This document shows positions 7,127 through 15,248 of a stretch of 35,457 bases of DNA, piece by piece. The DNA lies in the NCBI GenBank assembly GCA_022795445.1, contig JAAWGR010000027.1, positions 1 through 35,457 on the forward strand, written 5' to 3'. The notes below the pieces were generated by a model, which was given only the letters and a program-made list of their open reading frames with translations, did no database searches and was not told where the DNA came from. Position 1 is the stretch's first letter, and each line of letters begins with the position of its first letter. This stretch comes from Oscillibacter sp. (GTDB taxonomy: Bacteria; Bacillota; Clostridia; Oscillospirales; Oscillospiraceae). The position numbers and the translations under genes are program-made.

Positions 7127-8059
7127 TCATATAACAGCGGAAAACAGGCCAATCATGACGGGCATAGTCACAATCGACAGAATGGTCGTCAGCACATACA
7201 GAACGCTTGCCTTCTTGACGCCGCTGTCATACAGCTGCGCCATGGAGGTCAGCGTGGCACAGGCCGGCGTGATACAGGCCAGGTAAACCACCAGCAGCAG
7301 ATTTTTCCCGTCCTGTATAAGGCCCGCAGGCTGAAACACCCAGCAGAATGCCAGCAGCAAAAGCGGGTATGCTATCAGGCGCAAACCGGCGGCACGGTAA
7401 TTCGCCGGTACGGCGAAGACATCCCGAAAGGGGATATCCGCAATCACCATACCGGCCAGCAGCATTCCCAGCGGGCCAATCATAGCGCTCATGGAGGAGA
7501 CGGTTTCCCCCAGCAGGGACGGAAGGCGGATGCGGGCCGCAAATAACAGCGCACCGGCCAGAATGGAGAGGACGTTGACATTCCAGAAAATCTTTTTCCA
7601 CTGCACGCCCTTTTCCCCTGAGAGCTTGCTTCGGCAGTGAGTCCACAGGAGGACCAGCTGAACGACGAGAAAACCGCAGGAATAGACCACGTACTCCGGC
7701 CCCAGGATGGCCTGGATCAAGGGGATAACCAGGATGCCGGCATTTGTGTAAACCACCGTCAACTGTTCGACAACGTCCAGCCGGAACAGCCGTGCAAAAA
7801 GGGCCGTAAACAGCAGGAACAGGATATGTACGGCGATGGACAGCACCGTAGTGAAAGCCAGTCCGGACAGCACCTGGGCGGTAACGTCGATCTGGAAGGA
7901 GTTGATGATCATGCAGGGGATGACCAGGTAGACCAGGATAACCGAGACGCTCTTGGAATCCGCCGGTTTCAGCAGGCGGGTTTTGACCAGCGCGTAGCCC
8001 ATAACCAAGATCAGGAACAGCTTTATGACTTCTTTTAACAATATGAGACTGATTTCCAT
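7127..8059 (-). CDS. AEC-family (auxin efflux carrier-like) transporter
   Basis: 310 residues, strongly hydrophobic, with two groups of about five transmembrane helices as in the AEC/MleP family of carriers. The N-terminus (LLKEVIKLFLILVMGYALVK) and the segment GPLGMLLAGMVIA are typical. Family members export or exchange small carboxylates or amino acids; the substrate cannot be read from sequence. The ribosome site is weak. It lies 72 nt after cysS on the same strand with only a hairpin lacking a T-run between, so it may be a distal member of the Cys T-box operon; if so, a sulfur-amino-acid link is possible. Confidence 0.88.
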   Translation of the reverse strand: MEISLILLKEVIKLFLILVMGYALVKTRLLKPADSKSVSVILVYLVIPCMIINSFQIDVTAQVLSGLAFTTVLSIAVHILFLLFTALFARLFRLDVVEQLTVVYTNAGILVIPLIQAILGPEYVVYSCGFLVVQLVLLWTHCRSKLSGEKGVQWKKIFWNVNVLSILAGALLFAARIRLPSLLGETVSSMSAMIGPLGMLLAGMVIADIPFRDVFAVPANYRAAGLRLIAYPLLLLAFCWVFQPAGLIQDGKNLLLVVYLACITPACATLTSMAQLYDSGVKKASVLYVLTTILSIVTMPVMIGLFSAVI

Positions 8060-8087
8060 GTTTTTATTTCACTTCTTTGCAGGTTTC

Positions 8088-8127
8088 AGCCGCCGGAACG
8101 AAGGATCTGGTTTCCGTTCCGGCGGCT
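8088..8127. other. 13-bp hairpin between cysS and AEC gene
   Basis: AGCCGCCGGAACG and CGTTCCGGCGGCT form a perfect 13-bp stem. No T-run follows on the minus strand, so it may be an mRNA-stabilising or weak attenuating hairpin rather than a full terminator. Confidence 0.6.
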
Positions 8128-8131
8128 AAGA

Positions 8132-9580
8132 TTATGGTTCGATGCGTTTCCAGCTGGCCCCGCCCTTGACGTCGGTCAGCTCAATCCCACGCGCTTTCAG
8201 CTCGTCGCGGATGCGGTCAGCCTCCGGGAAATTCTTTGCTTTCTTCGCCTCATACCGTTTCAGGACCAGCGCATCGATCTCCGGGTCGCCCTCGCCGGTG
8301 ATCACGTATCCCTCCGCGCCGCTCTGCACCGTCTGGGCGGCTTTTTCCCGCAGCTTTGCGGCCTTTTCCAGCAGGCTCAGGGACAGCACCTCATCATACG
8401 ACCCAATCAACGCCAGCTTGGTCGCGTCGTTTGCCTTCGCTTTCAGCGCGTCAAACACGGCCGTTATGCCCATGGAGGTGTTGAGGTCGTTCCCCATCTG
8501 CTGGAGGAATTTGGCCTTGTATTCGTCAAAAACCGCCTGTTCCACTTCGCCGCCGGGTTTCAGCGCCGCGATCCGGTTCAGCAGTTTTCCGTAAGCCGCC
8601 GCCGCGTTGTCCAGATTCTCCCAGGTGAATACCAGCGCTTTGCGGTAGTGGCTTTGGAGGCAGAAGTACCGGTAGGCCAGCGGGTCATAACCGTTCTTTT
8701 CCAACAGCGAAACCGTCAAAAATTCGCCCTTGGATTTGGACATTTTGCCCTCCGGCGTATTCAGGTGATGCACATGGAACCACTGGGGACACCATGGATG
8801 GCCCAGATAGCTCTCCGACTGGGCAATCTCGTTCGTATGGTGCGGGAACGCGTTATCCACCCCGCCGCAGTGGAGGTCCAGGTATTCGCCGTTATACTTC
8901 ATCGAAATACCGGAACACTCGATATGCCAGCCCGGGTAGCCGACGCCCCATGGAGAATCCCATTTCAGCGCTTGGTCCTCAAATTTGCTCTTGGTGAACC
9001 ATAGGACAAAATCGTTCTTGCTCCGCTTGTTGGCGTCTTCTTCCACGCCCTCCCGGACGCCCACTTCCAAATCGTCCTCATCGTGGTCGTTGAAAATATA
9101 GTACCGCTCCAGCTTGGAGGTATCAAAATACACGTTGCCGCCCGCCAAGTAGGCGTAGCCGGTATCCACCAGTTTGGAAATGATCTTGATATATTCATCA
9201 ATGCATCCCGTAGCAGGCTGCACAACGTCAGGACGCTTGATGTTCAGCTTGCCGCAGTCGTCGAAAAAGGCATCTGTGTAAAACTGCGCGATTTCCATCA
9301 CGCCTTTGTGCTCCCGCTTCGCGCCTTTGAGCATTTTATCCTCGCCGGTATCCGCGTCGCTGGCCAGATGGCCTACGTCTGTGATGTTCATCACGCGGTT
9401 CACGTCATACCCCGCCTGCCGCAGATACTTTTCCAGTACATCCTCCATGATATAGCTTCGCAGGTTGCCAATGTGGGCAAAGTGGTAGACGGTCGGGCCG
9501 CAGGTGTACATCTCCACCCGGCCGGGGGTGTGGGTCTGGAATGCTTCTTTTTTGTGGGTTGCAGAATTGTACAGATACAT
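8132..9580 (-). CDS. cysS: Cysteinyl-tRNA synthetase
   Basis: 482-residue class I synthetase that charges tRNA-Cys. It shows the N-terminal CGPTVY with zinc ligand Cys27, the HIGN form of the HIGH motif (residues 36-39), GWHIECSG supplying further zinc ligands, and KMSKSKG. The C-terminal anticodon-binding helical region and the ending ELTDVKGGASWKR are typical. The ATG at 9580 follows GGAGG by 8 nt; an in-frame ATG at 9616 lacks this. It is the third gene after the Cys T-box at 11097-11305, which would couple its expression to uncharged tRNA-Cys. Confidence 0.97.
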   Translation of the reverse strand: MYLYNSATHKKEAFQTHTPGRVEMYTCGPTVYHFAHIGNLRSYIMEDVLEKYLRQAGYDVNRVMNITDVGHLASDADTGEDKMLKGAKREHKGVMEIAQFYTDAFFDDCGKLNIKRPDVVQPATGCIDEYIKIISKLVDTGYAYLAGGNVYFDTSKLERYYIFNDHDEDDLEVGVREGVEEDANKRSKNDFVLWFTKSKFEDQALKWDSPWGVGYPGWHIECSGISMKYNGEYLDLHCGGVDNAFPHHTNEIAQSESYLGHPWCPQWFHVHHLNTPEGKMSKSKGEFLTVSLLEKNGYDPLAYRYFCLQSHYRKALVFTWENLDNAAAAYGKLLNRIAALKPGGEVEQAVFDEYKAKFLQQMGNDLNTSMGITAVFDALKAKANDATKLALIGSYDEVLSLSLLEKAAKLREKAAQTVQSGAEGYVITGEGDPEIDALVLKRYEAKKAKNFPEADRIRDELKARGIELTDVKGGASWKRIEP

Positions 9581-9648
9581 AGGGTTCTCCTCCGTTTTTG
9601 TAAAGGGCGCATACACGCCTATCTTCCATCACATGCCTGATCAAAGGG

Positions 9649-10305
9649 CTACACCGGTTCTCCCAGCCCCTCCATGACCTCCAGCAAAGCGGCATAGCCC
9701 GCTTCTGAAACTGCACCGTAAAGCGTCTGGTATTCGCCGCCCGTGTCCATGACCGCCACCAGATTGTCTGGACGGTTTTGGAAAAAAGCAACCTCCATAT
9801 CAAACCAGTTCCTCAGCACGGCAGGAAGCCTGAACAGCTTCGCCTGGACAACCGTCAGCTCCTCATCACTCAGCCAAAAAAATTCTTCCGAACAATGGTC
9901 CAGCTGCCAGACCGCCTCATAGAGTAAGGCGGCCTGTAAAAATTCGCTGAACGCCGGGGCAGCGCACAGCAAAGAACCGTCCTCGCCTGTGCGGATGTAG
10001 ACCGGCGGGTCCGGAAGCGTCAGGTCCTCCCGCCGGACGACAGCCTGGCAGCACCCCTGGTTCTCATGCAGAAGGATTAGATGTTCCGATTCTCCAGGCC
10101 AACTCCATTTTTGGTAGTCTGCGGGGAAAATCCAATCGTCTTGCACATACTTGAGCCGTTTTGTATGCCCAGCCATGCGCCAGAAGTCCTCCACCGCTGC
10201 CGGAAGCGCGCCGAATATCTCCTTAACCGCGGCAATCTCCTGGCTGGCGCAGCCCTCAAGCTGTTCTACGCCATAAAGATTATTAAGCAACGTTTGCAAT
10301 TCCAT
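9649..10305 (-). CDS. SMI1/KNR4 (SUKH)-like hypothetical protein
   Basis: 218 residues, acidic, no signal or membrane segment. The stretch GALPAAVEDFWRMAG and the later IFPADYQKW pattern recall the SUKH superfamily, which includes many toxin-immunity proteins and general binding modules. AGGAGG lies 8 nt before the ATG. It sits between cysE (25 nt gap) and cysS (68 nt gap), an unusual place because these two are commonly adjacent, so it should be under the same T-box. No toxin gene is nearby. The family call is tentative. Confidence 0.8.
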   Translation of the reverse strand: MELQTLLNNLYGVEQLEGCASQEIAAVKEIFGALPAAVEDFWRMAGHTKRLKYVQDDWIFPADYQKWSWPGESEHLILLHENQGCCQAVVRREDLTLPDPPVYIRTGEDGSLLCAAPAFSEFLQAALLYEAVWQLDHCSEEFFWLSDEELTVVQAKLFRLPAVLRNWFDMEVAFFQNRPDNLVAVMDTGGEYQTLYGAVSEAGYAALLEVMEGLGEPV

Positions 10306-10330
10306 CCGGTAGACCTCCTGCCTGTTTTGA

Positions 10331-11011
10331 TCAGTCCTTCATTTCTTTCTGCGTTTCTCCCTTTAAGTATTCCTCATCCAGCAGCTTTTCTACAAAATCC
10401 AGCCGGTCGGAAAGGGCCTTAACCTTCTCCAATGTCGGGTTGTGTACGCTGGTCTGGTCCACCTCGTCGGCGTAGTGGGTCGTGCGTCCTGCAATGCGCA
10501 CAATCTGGGCGGGAATGCCCACGGCGGTGGCGTCCTCCGGCACCTCGGACAGCACCACCGCGTTGGCGGCAATCCGGGCGTTGTTCCCCACTTTAAACGG
10601 CCCCAGCACCTTTGCGCCGCAGGAAATCAGGACATTGTTTCCAATTGTCGGGTGACGCTTGCCCTGATCCTTCCCAGTGCCGCCAAGGGTGACGCCGTGG
10701 TAAATGAGGCAATCGTCGCCGATCTCGGCAGTCTCACCGATGACGATGCCCATCCCGTGGTCGATCACCAGGCGGTGGCCGATGGTGGCGCCGGGGTGAA
10801 TTTCGATGCCGGTTTTCTTCCGGGCGTGTTGGGAAACCCAGCGGGCGAGGAAGAAGCGTTTATGTTGATACAGCCAGTGGGCGATATGGTGCCAGAGGAC
10901 CGCGTGGACGCCGGGGTAAAGGAGAAAAATCTCCAGCTTGCTGCGGGCGGCGGGGTCGCGGCGCTGGTATGCAGCCAGCAGGCCGTCAAGGCGGGCCATC
11001 CATTTTGCCAT
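10331..11011 (-). CDS. cysE: Serine O-acetyltransferase
   Basis: 226 residues; makes O-acetylserine, the acceptor for sulfide in cysteine synthesis. The N-terminal helical region (PGVHAVLWHHIAHWLY) precedes the left-handed beta-helix with hexapeptide repeats and the catalytic-site phrases HPGATIG and DHGMGIVIGET. The short form lacking the long E. coli N-terminal domain is usual in Firmicutes. The ATG at 11011 follows GGGGAGG by 9 nt; the longer open frame upstream runs into the T-box and is not used. First gene of the T-box operon. Confidence 0.96.
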   Translation of the reverse strand: MAKWMARLDGLLAAYQRRDPAARSKLEIFLLYPGVHAVLWHHIAHWLYQHKRFFLARWVSQHARKKTGIEIHPGATIGHRLVIDHGMGIVIGETAEIGDDCLIYHGVTLGGTGKDQGKRHPTIGNNVLISCGAKVLGPFKVGNNARIAANAVVLSEVPEDATAVGIPAQIVRIAGRTTHYADEVDQTSVHNPTLEKVKALSDRLDFVEKLLDEEYLKGETQKEMKD

Positions 11012-11096
11012 AGAAAAAGACCTCCCCAAAAAATCAACCTGTAAGAGAGGGAAGCGAAGGCAGCCGGAACTTTCTTTTCCTATAAGAAAAAGAAAC

Positions 11097-11305
11097 CGCC
11101 TCCCGTACCACAGGCACGAGAGGCGACGAATCGCGGTTCCACTCTCATTTCTCACTCAAAAACGGCCATTACGCAGGCCAGGCGGGGCGCTCCCGGACGC
11201 ACTTCACAGTTCCCGCCGCAGGCGCGCTTTCAGCCGCTGGCACGCCCTCTCTGCCCTTTGGGAAATCCGCTACTCTTTCCGTTCCTCGCGCTATTTTGTT
11301 CCTGA
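11097..11305 (-). promoter_or_regulatory. T-box leader, cysteine specifier
   Basis: On the minus strand the leader has an AGTA-type 5' box, the GAGAGGGC...GCGGCTGAAAGC Stem I pattern, a specifier region GTGAAGTGCGTCC with a likely UGC (Cys) codon at 11199-11201, the T-box AGTGGAACCGCG (11132-11143), and a terminator stem (11097-11125) followed by GTTTCTTTTT. The T-box binds the uncharged tRNA acceptor end and disrupts the terminator. The Cys specifier fits the cysE-cysS content downstream. Confidence 0.92.
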
Positions 11306-11311
11306 ACTAGT

Positions 11312-11340
11312 ATATTAACAGCCTTTGTCCGGCGTGTCAA
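11312..11340 (-). promoter_or_regulatory. Promoter of the cysE T-box operon
   Basis: TTGACA (11335-11340), 17-nt spacer, TAATAT (11312-11317) on minus; near consensus. Confidence 0.85.
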
Positions 11341-11370
11341 GTTCCTTTTTCGCGCAGGGACGGTCTTTAT

Positions 11371-12210
11371 TCAATAGCCGATGATCAAACCCTTCTCCAT
11401 GGCATAAAAGGTCGTCAGGCCACGGCAGGGGAGGACTTCCACACTCTTTACCGGCAGATCGTTCAAAATCTGTTCCTTCAGCTTCAGCGCTCCCGTCAGG
11501 TTTTCGCAGTGGCAGATCACCACATCTGCCCCCGCACAGTCCTTGCTCTCCTTCATCAGAGCCGTAATTACCTGGAAGGTCTTCACCTCGCCCCGGGCCT
11601 TGCCGGAGACATGGATGGTCCCCTGCGGCGTCGCCTCGGCGACGACATGGATGCCCAAAGAGTGGAGCAGGGTGCCCACCAAGGGACGCATCCGGCCATT
11701 CTTAATCAGGTTGTCAAAGTTCTCCAAGGTGAAGCAGGTCCGCAGCGCGGCCTGGTATATGCGCAGCTGGGCGCAAATCTCCTCAAACTCACCGCCGGCC
11801 TCCATCAGTTCCCTGGCCCGGCGGATCAGGAGGATCATGGCTCCGGCCGTCGCTTTCGAGTCGATGACGCAGATTTGTTTCTCCGGATGTTCTTCCAAAA
11901 CCATGTCCCTGGCCAGCACTGCCGCGTTATAGGTGCCGGAGAGGTTGGAGGAGATCGTAAAGCAGACCGTTTTTTCCCCCTTCTCAAAGGCTCGGGCAAA
12001 AGCCGCGGGGGAAGGGCAGGCCGTGGAGGAGGCAGTCTTTTCCGCCGCCATGGCTGCCAGGAGCTCCGACGTCTCCAAATTATCATTGTCGATAAATTCC
12101 CGTTCGCCCACCAGAAGCCGCAGGGGGACCGTCTCAAAATGGACGCCGCACTCCGGGAAATCGCTCATGCAGAGGTCGCAGCTGCTGTCGCTGACAATAT
12201 TCCAAATCAT
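11371..12210 (-). CDS. DegV-family fatty-acid-binding protein
   Basis: 279 residues. The N-terminal IVSDSSCDL and the phrases TACPSPAAF and TISSNLSGTYNAA are hallmarks of the DegV/EDD fold, which binds a fatty acid; in Gram-positives such proteins (FakB) present fatty acids to the kinase FakA for phospholipid synthesis. No fakA is in this window. The ATG at 12210 follows AAGGAGT; an in-frame ATG at 12237 lies inside the operator palindrome and is rejected. A strong promoter and a palindrome lie directly upstream, so it is a separately controlled gene. Confidence 0.93.
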   Translation of the reverse strand: MIWNIVSDSSCDLCMSDFPECGVHFETVPLRLLVGEREFIDNDNLETSELLAAMAAEKTASSTACPSPAAFARAFEKGEKTVCFTISSNLSGTYNAAVLARDMVLEEHPEKQICVIDSKATAGAMILLIRRARELMEAGGEFEEICAQLRIYQAALRTCFTLENFDNLIKNGRMRPLVGTLLHSLGIHVVAEATPQGTIHVSGKARGEVKTFQVITALMKESKDCAGADVVICHCENLTGALKLKEQILNDLPVKSVEVLPCRGLTTFYAMEKGLIIGY

Positions 12211-12226
12211 ATAATACTCCTTATGA

Positions 12227-12245
12227 TGTGATATCAAATATCACA
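12227..12245. promoter_or_regulatory. Palindromic operator upstream of degV-like gene
   Basis: TGTGATAT-CAA-ATATCACA, a perfect 8-3-8 inverted repeat just after the predicted transcription start and 17 nt before the ATG. It suggests a dimeric repressor. The regulator is not identified. Confidence 0.6.
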
Positions 12246-12254
12246 TTTTCTATT

Positions 12255-12283
12255 ATCATACCGCACTTTCCTCCCTTTGTCAA
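12255..12283 (-). promoter_or_regulatory. Promoter of degV-like gene
   Basis: TTGACA (12278-12283), 17-nt spacer, TATGAT (12255-12260) on minus. Confidence 0.8.
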
Positions 12284-12390
12284 TGATTCCCGAAAAAAAG
12301 GGAGATTCCTTCCATAAGTTTTCACCCGCCGCCTGTTGGACGGCTCAAAGGGCCTGGAGCGGTATTTTTGAAGCGGGAATTTTTTTGCTG

Positions 12391-12441
12391 TTTCCACAGT
12401 TGACATAACGGTGTGGAAAAAACTGTGGAAAATGTGGAAAA
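12391..12441. promoter_or_regulatory. Cluster of DnaA-box-like 9-mers
   Basis: TTTCCACA at 12391-12398 and three direct TGTGGAAAA 9-mers at 12412-12420, 12424-12432 and 12433-12441. Each 9-mer differs by one base from the DnaA box complement TGTGGATAA. They lie upstream of a topoisomerase gene in a gap that is otherwise free of genes. Function not shown. Confidence 0.4.
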
Positions 12442-12567
12442 CCTTGCTGCCGGAACGGTTTATCCGGGTGACCTGCGGATTATGGGAAATTTTGCGCAAC
12501 AACTTTTTTCGGAAAAGCGCGGGCCCGGACGGGAAAGGACGGGAAAAGAGCTTTCGCGGCGGAACAC

Positions 12568-12596
12568 TTGAACCTGCCGCCGGGTTGTGTTATAAT
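12568..12596 (+). promoter_or_regulatory. Promoter of the topoisomerase B-like gene
   Basis: TTGAAC (12568-12573), 17-nt spacer, TATAAT (12591-12596). Confidence 0.8.
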
Positions 12597-12663
12597 GTGC
12601 AAATCATACAAGATTTTGACCGGCAGGGCCTAAATGTTGGGTTTTGCCGGTTTCGGAGGAACT

Positions 12664-14655
12664 ATGGCAAAAAAACAGGATTACGGCAACGACAGTATTT
12701 CCGCCCTCAAGGGCGCGGACCGGGTGCGGAAGCGTCCCGGCGTCATCTTCGGCTCCGACGGCCTGGACGGCTGTGAACACGCCGTCTTTGAGATCCTCTC
12801 CAACTCCATCGACGAGGCCCGGGAGGGACACGGTACCTCCATTACCGTCACCCGCTTCGCCGACCACAGCGTCGAGGTGGAGGACGCAGGCCGGGGCTGT
12901 CCGGTGGATTGGAACGAAAAAGAACAGCGTTACAATTGGGAACTGGTGTTCTGCGAGCTGTACGCCGGCGGCAAATATGACAATGTATCCGGCGACAACT
13001 ACGAATACTCCTTGGGCCTGAACGGCCTGGGTTCCTGCGCGACGCAGTACGCCTCCCGCTATATGGATGTCACCGTCTGGCGGGACGGCTTTGAATACCG
13101 CCTGCGGTTCGAGCGGGGAGAGATCGTGGGGGAATTGCAGAAAACACCTCTTCCGCGCAGCCAGGCCAAGAAAACCGGCACCCGTACCCGCTGGCTGCCG
13201 GATTTGGACGTGTTTACCGACATTGCCATTCCGGCAGAGTATTTCGCCGGGGTCATGAAGCGGCAGGCGGTCGTGAATGCCGGCATTACCTTTCACTTCC
13301 GCAACGAGACGGAGCCGGGGCAGTTTGAGGAGAGCCAATTCTGCTATGAGCACGGTATTGCCGATTACGTCGCTGAACTGGCAGGGGAGAACACGCTGAC
13401 GCCGCCGGTAGAGTGGCAGGCGGAAAAACGGGGCCGGGACCGGGCGGACAAGCCCGAATATAAGGTCAAGCTCTCTGCGGCGTTCTGCTTCTCCAATAAG
13501 GTGAACATCGTGGAGCATTACCACAACTCCAGCTGGCTGGAGCACGGCGGCAGCCCTGAAAAAGCTGCTAAATCGGCGTTTGTATCCGCCGTCGACGGAT
13601 ATCTCCGCCAGCAGAACAAGTACCAGAAAAACGAGGGCAAAATCACCTGGACCGACGTGGAAGACTGCCTGGTTCTGGTCACCAACAACTTTTCCACCCA
13701 GACCTCCTACGAGAATCAGACGAAAAAAGCCATTACGAACAAATTTGTCCAGGAAGCCATGACGGAATTCCTGCGGTCGAATTTGGAAATCTATTTCATT
13801 GAAAATCCCTTTGACGCGGACAAAATCGCGGGACAGGTCCTGCTGAACAAGCGGAGCCGGGAAAAGGCAGAGGAAGCCCGCCTGAACATCAAGAAAAAAT
13901 TATCAGGCAGCATCGACATTTCCAACCGGGTGCAGAAGTTTGTGGACTGCCGCACAAAGGAGGTCGCCCGCCGGGAAATCTACATCGTAGAGGGCGATTC
14001 CGCACTGGGCAGCGTCAAGCTGGCGCGGGATTCGGAGTACCAGGGTATTATGCCCATCCGGGGCAAAATTTTGAACTGCCTGAAGGCCGATTACGCCCGG
14101 ATTTTCAAGAGCGACATCATTATGGACCTGATGCGGGTATTGGGCTGCGGCGTGGAGGTGCAGAATAAGCATGTGAAGGACATGGCGGCCTTCGACCTGG
14201 GGAACCTGCGGTGGAACAAGGTGGTTATCTGCACCGATGGCGACGTGGACGGCTTCCAGATCCGTACGCTGGTGCTGACCATGCTCTACCGCTTGACGCC
14301 GACCCTCATCCGGGAGGGGTACGTCTATATCGCGGAAACGCCGCTGTTTGAAATCAACTGTGGGGAGAAGACATGGTTTGCCTACTCCGACAAGGAAAAA
14401 AATGACATCTTGAAAAAATTGGAGGGGAAGAAGTACAAGATTGACCGCTCCAAGGGCCTGGGCGAGAACGACCCGGACATGATGTGGCTGACGACCATGA
14501 ACCCAGAGACCCGGCGGCTGATCCGGGTGATGCCGGAGGACGTGGAGCGGACGGCGCAGGTCTTTGACCTGCTGCTGGGCGACAACCTCCAAGGCCGGAA
14601 GGACCACATTGCGGAAAACGGGTATAAGTATTTGGAAATGGCGGATATTTCCTGA
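12664..14655 (+). CDS. Divergent type IIA topoisomerase ATPase subunit (GyrB/ParE-like)
   Basis: 663 residues. The GHKL ATPase region has FEILSNSIDEA (catalytic Glu43, Mg-binding Asn47), followed by the transducer and TOPRIM domains. TOPRIM carries EGDSALGS (Glu443) where EGDSAGGS is usual, and DGDVDGFQI (Asp525, 527, 529) where DADVDGAHI is usual, so the metal ligands are intact. The C-terminal KGLGENDPDMMW block matches KGLGEMNPEQLW. The ATG at 12664 follows GGAGG by 4 nt. Together with the A-subunit-like gene at 15510 it forms a paralogous enzyme, likely additional to a standard gyrase; some clostridia carry such extra pairs. Specific role unknown. Confidence 0.92.
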   Translation: MAKKQDYGNDSISALKGADRVRKRPGVIFGSDGLDGCEHAVFEILSNSIDEAREGHGTSITVTRFADHSVEVEDAGRGCPVDWNEKEQRYNWELVFCELYAGGKYDNVSGDNYEYSLGLNGLGSCATQYASRYMDVTVWRDGFEYRLRFERGEIVGELQKTPLPRSQAKKTGTRTRWLPDLDVFTDIAIPAEYFAGVMKRQAVVNAGITFHFRNETEPGQFEESQFCYEHGIADYVAELAGENTLTPPVEWQAEKRGRDRADKPEYKVKLSAAFCFSNKVNIVEHYHNSSWLEHGGSPEKAAKSAFVSAVDGYLRQQNKYQKNEGKITWTDVEDCLVLVTNNFSTQTSYENQTKKAITNKFVQEAMTEFLRSNLEIYFIENPFDADKIAGQVLLNKRSREKAEEARLNIKKKLSGSIDISNRVQKFVDCRTKEVARREIYIVEGDSALGSVKLARDSEYQGIMPIRGKILNCLKADYARIFKSDIIMDLMRVLGCGVEVQNKHVKDMAAFDLGNLRWNKVVICTDGDVDGFQIRTLVLTMLYRLTPTLIREGYVYIAETPLFEINCGEKTWFAYSDKEKNDILKKLEGKKYKIDRSKGLGENDPDMMWLTTMNPETRRLIRVMPEDVERTAQVFDLLLGDNLQGRKDHIAENGYKYLEMADIS

Positions 14656-14659
14656 ACTT

Positions 14660-14872
14660 TCATTCAATCGTTAACCCATTGGCCTGTTGTCCAGCCATCC
14701 GGCGCAGGCCCAGTTGCGGACCAGAGGAAAAGACATCCGTCCCCCACCGTATACACAGGGTTTCGATTTGGTCCCCTAAAAGCAGCTTGTTTTCTGGGCT
14801 GCCGTGGGAAAGGATGGATTGCTTAATTTCGTCCGCCTCTTTCCTGTCCCCATCCAGGGCAGCGTATAATAA
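14660..14872 (-). pseudogene. Gene remnant, C-terminal fragment of unknown protein
   Basis: An open stretch on minus encodes about 70 residues with protein-like character (for example ALDGDRKEADEIKQSILSHG and CIRWGTDVFSSG) ending in TGA 5 nt from the topoisomerase stop. No start codon or ribosome site lies at its 5' end: a TGA sits directly upstream and a continuation seems to exist in another frame. It looks like the tail of a truncated, frameshifted gene. Family not recognised. Confidence 0.45.
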
Positions 14873-15020
14873 TCATACAGCCATTTTAGGTCTCATTCAT
14901 GCTAAATTCCCCCCTAAATATGAACGAATTCATTGTGCCTGAATATTTTCATGTCCTTATTATAACTATCATAAAGAGAGAGGAACTATTACGGAACATA
15001 CAGAAAGAATTCTGAACATC

Positions 15021-15212
15021 TTGAGAGAGCGGGACATTGTTCCAAATCAATTAGCAAATGCTATCGGAATTTCAGACAGCTTGTTCAGCAAATGGCGGGT
15101 AAAGCCTTCCTCTAAAATTTCCTCAAGCATTCTTGTTTCAATCGCGGATTATTTGGATTGCTCCGTGGATTACCTCCTTGGCCGAACCGATGATCCCAAA
15201 ATAAATAAATGA
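15021..15212 (+). CDS. Small XRE-type HTH regulator (start codon apparently altered)
   Basis: An HTH_XRE domain (NQLANAIGISDSLFSKW, then SVDYLLGRTDDP) of the kind found as small repressors on mobile elements. The listed start is a TTG, but the family normally begins a few residues earlier with TERIL. In frame upstream there is no ATG, GTG or TTG; an ACG at 14991 sits exactly 7 nt after AGAGAGG, as if an ATG had mutated. The protein would be about 74 residues from there. It may be weakly expressed or decaying. A broken second HTH gene follows. Confidence 0.6.
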   Translation: MRERDIVPNQLANAIGISDSLFSKWRVKPSSKISSSILVSIADYLDCSVDYLLGRTDDPKINK

Positions 15213-15248
15213 AGCGGCAAAATTACTTTCCTTTTTCAGGGTGATAAA

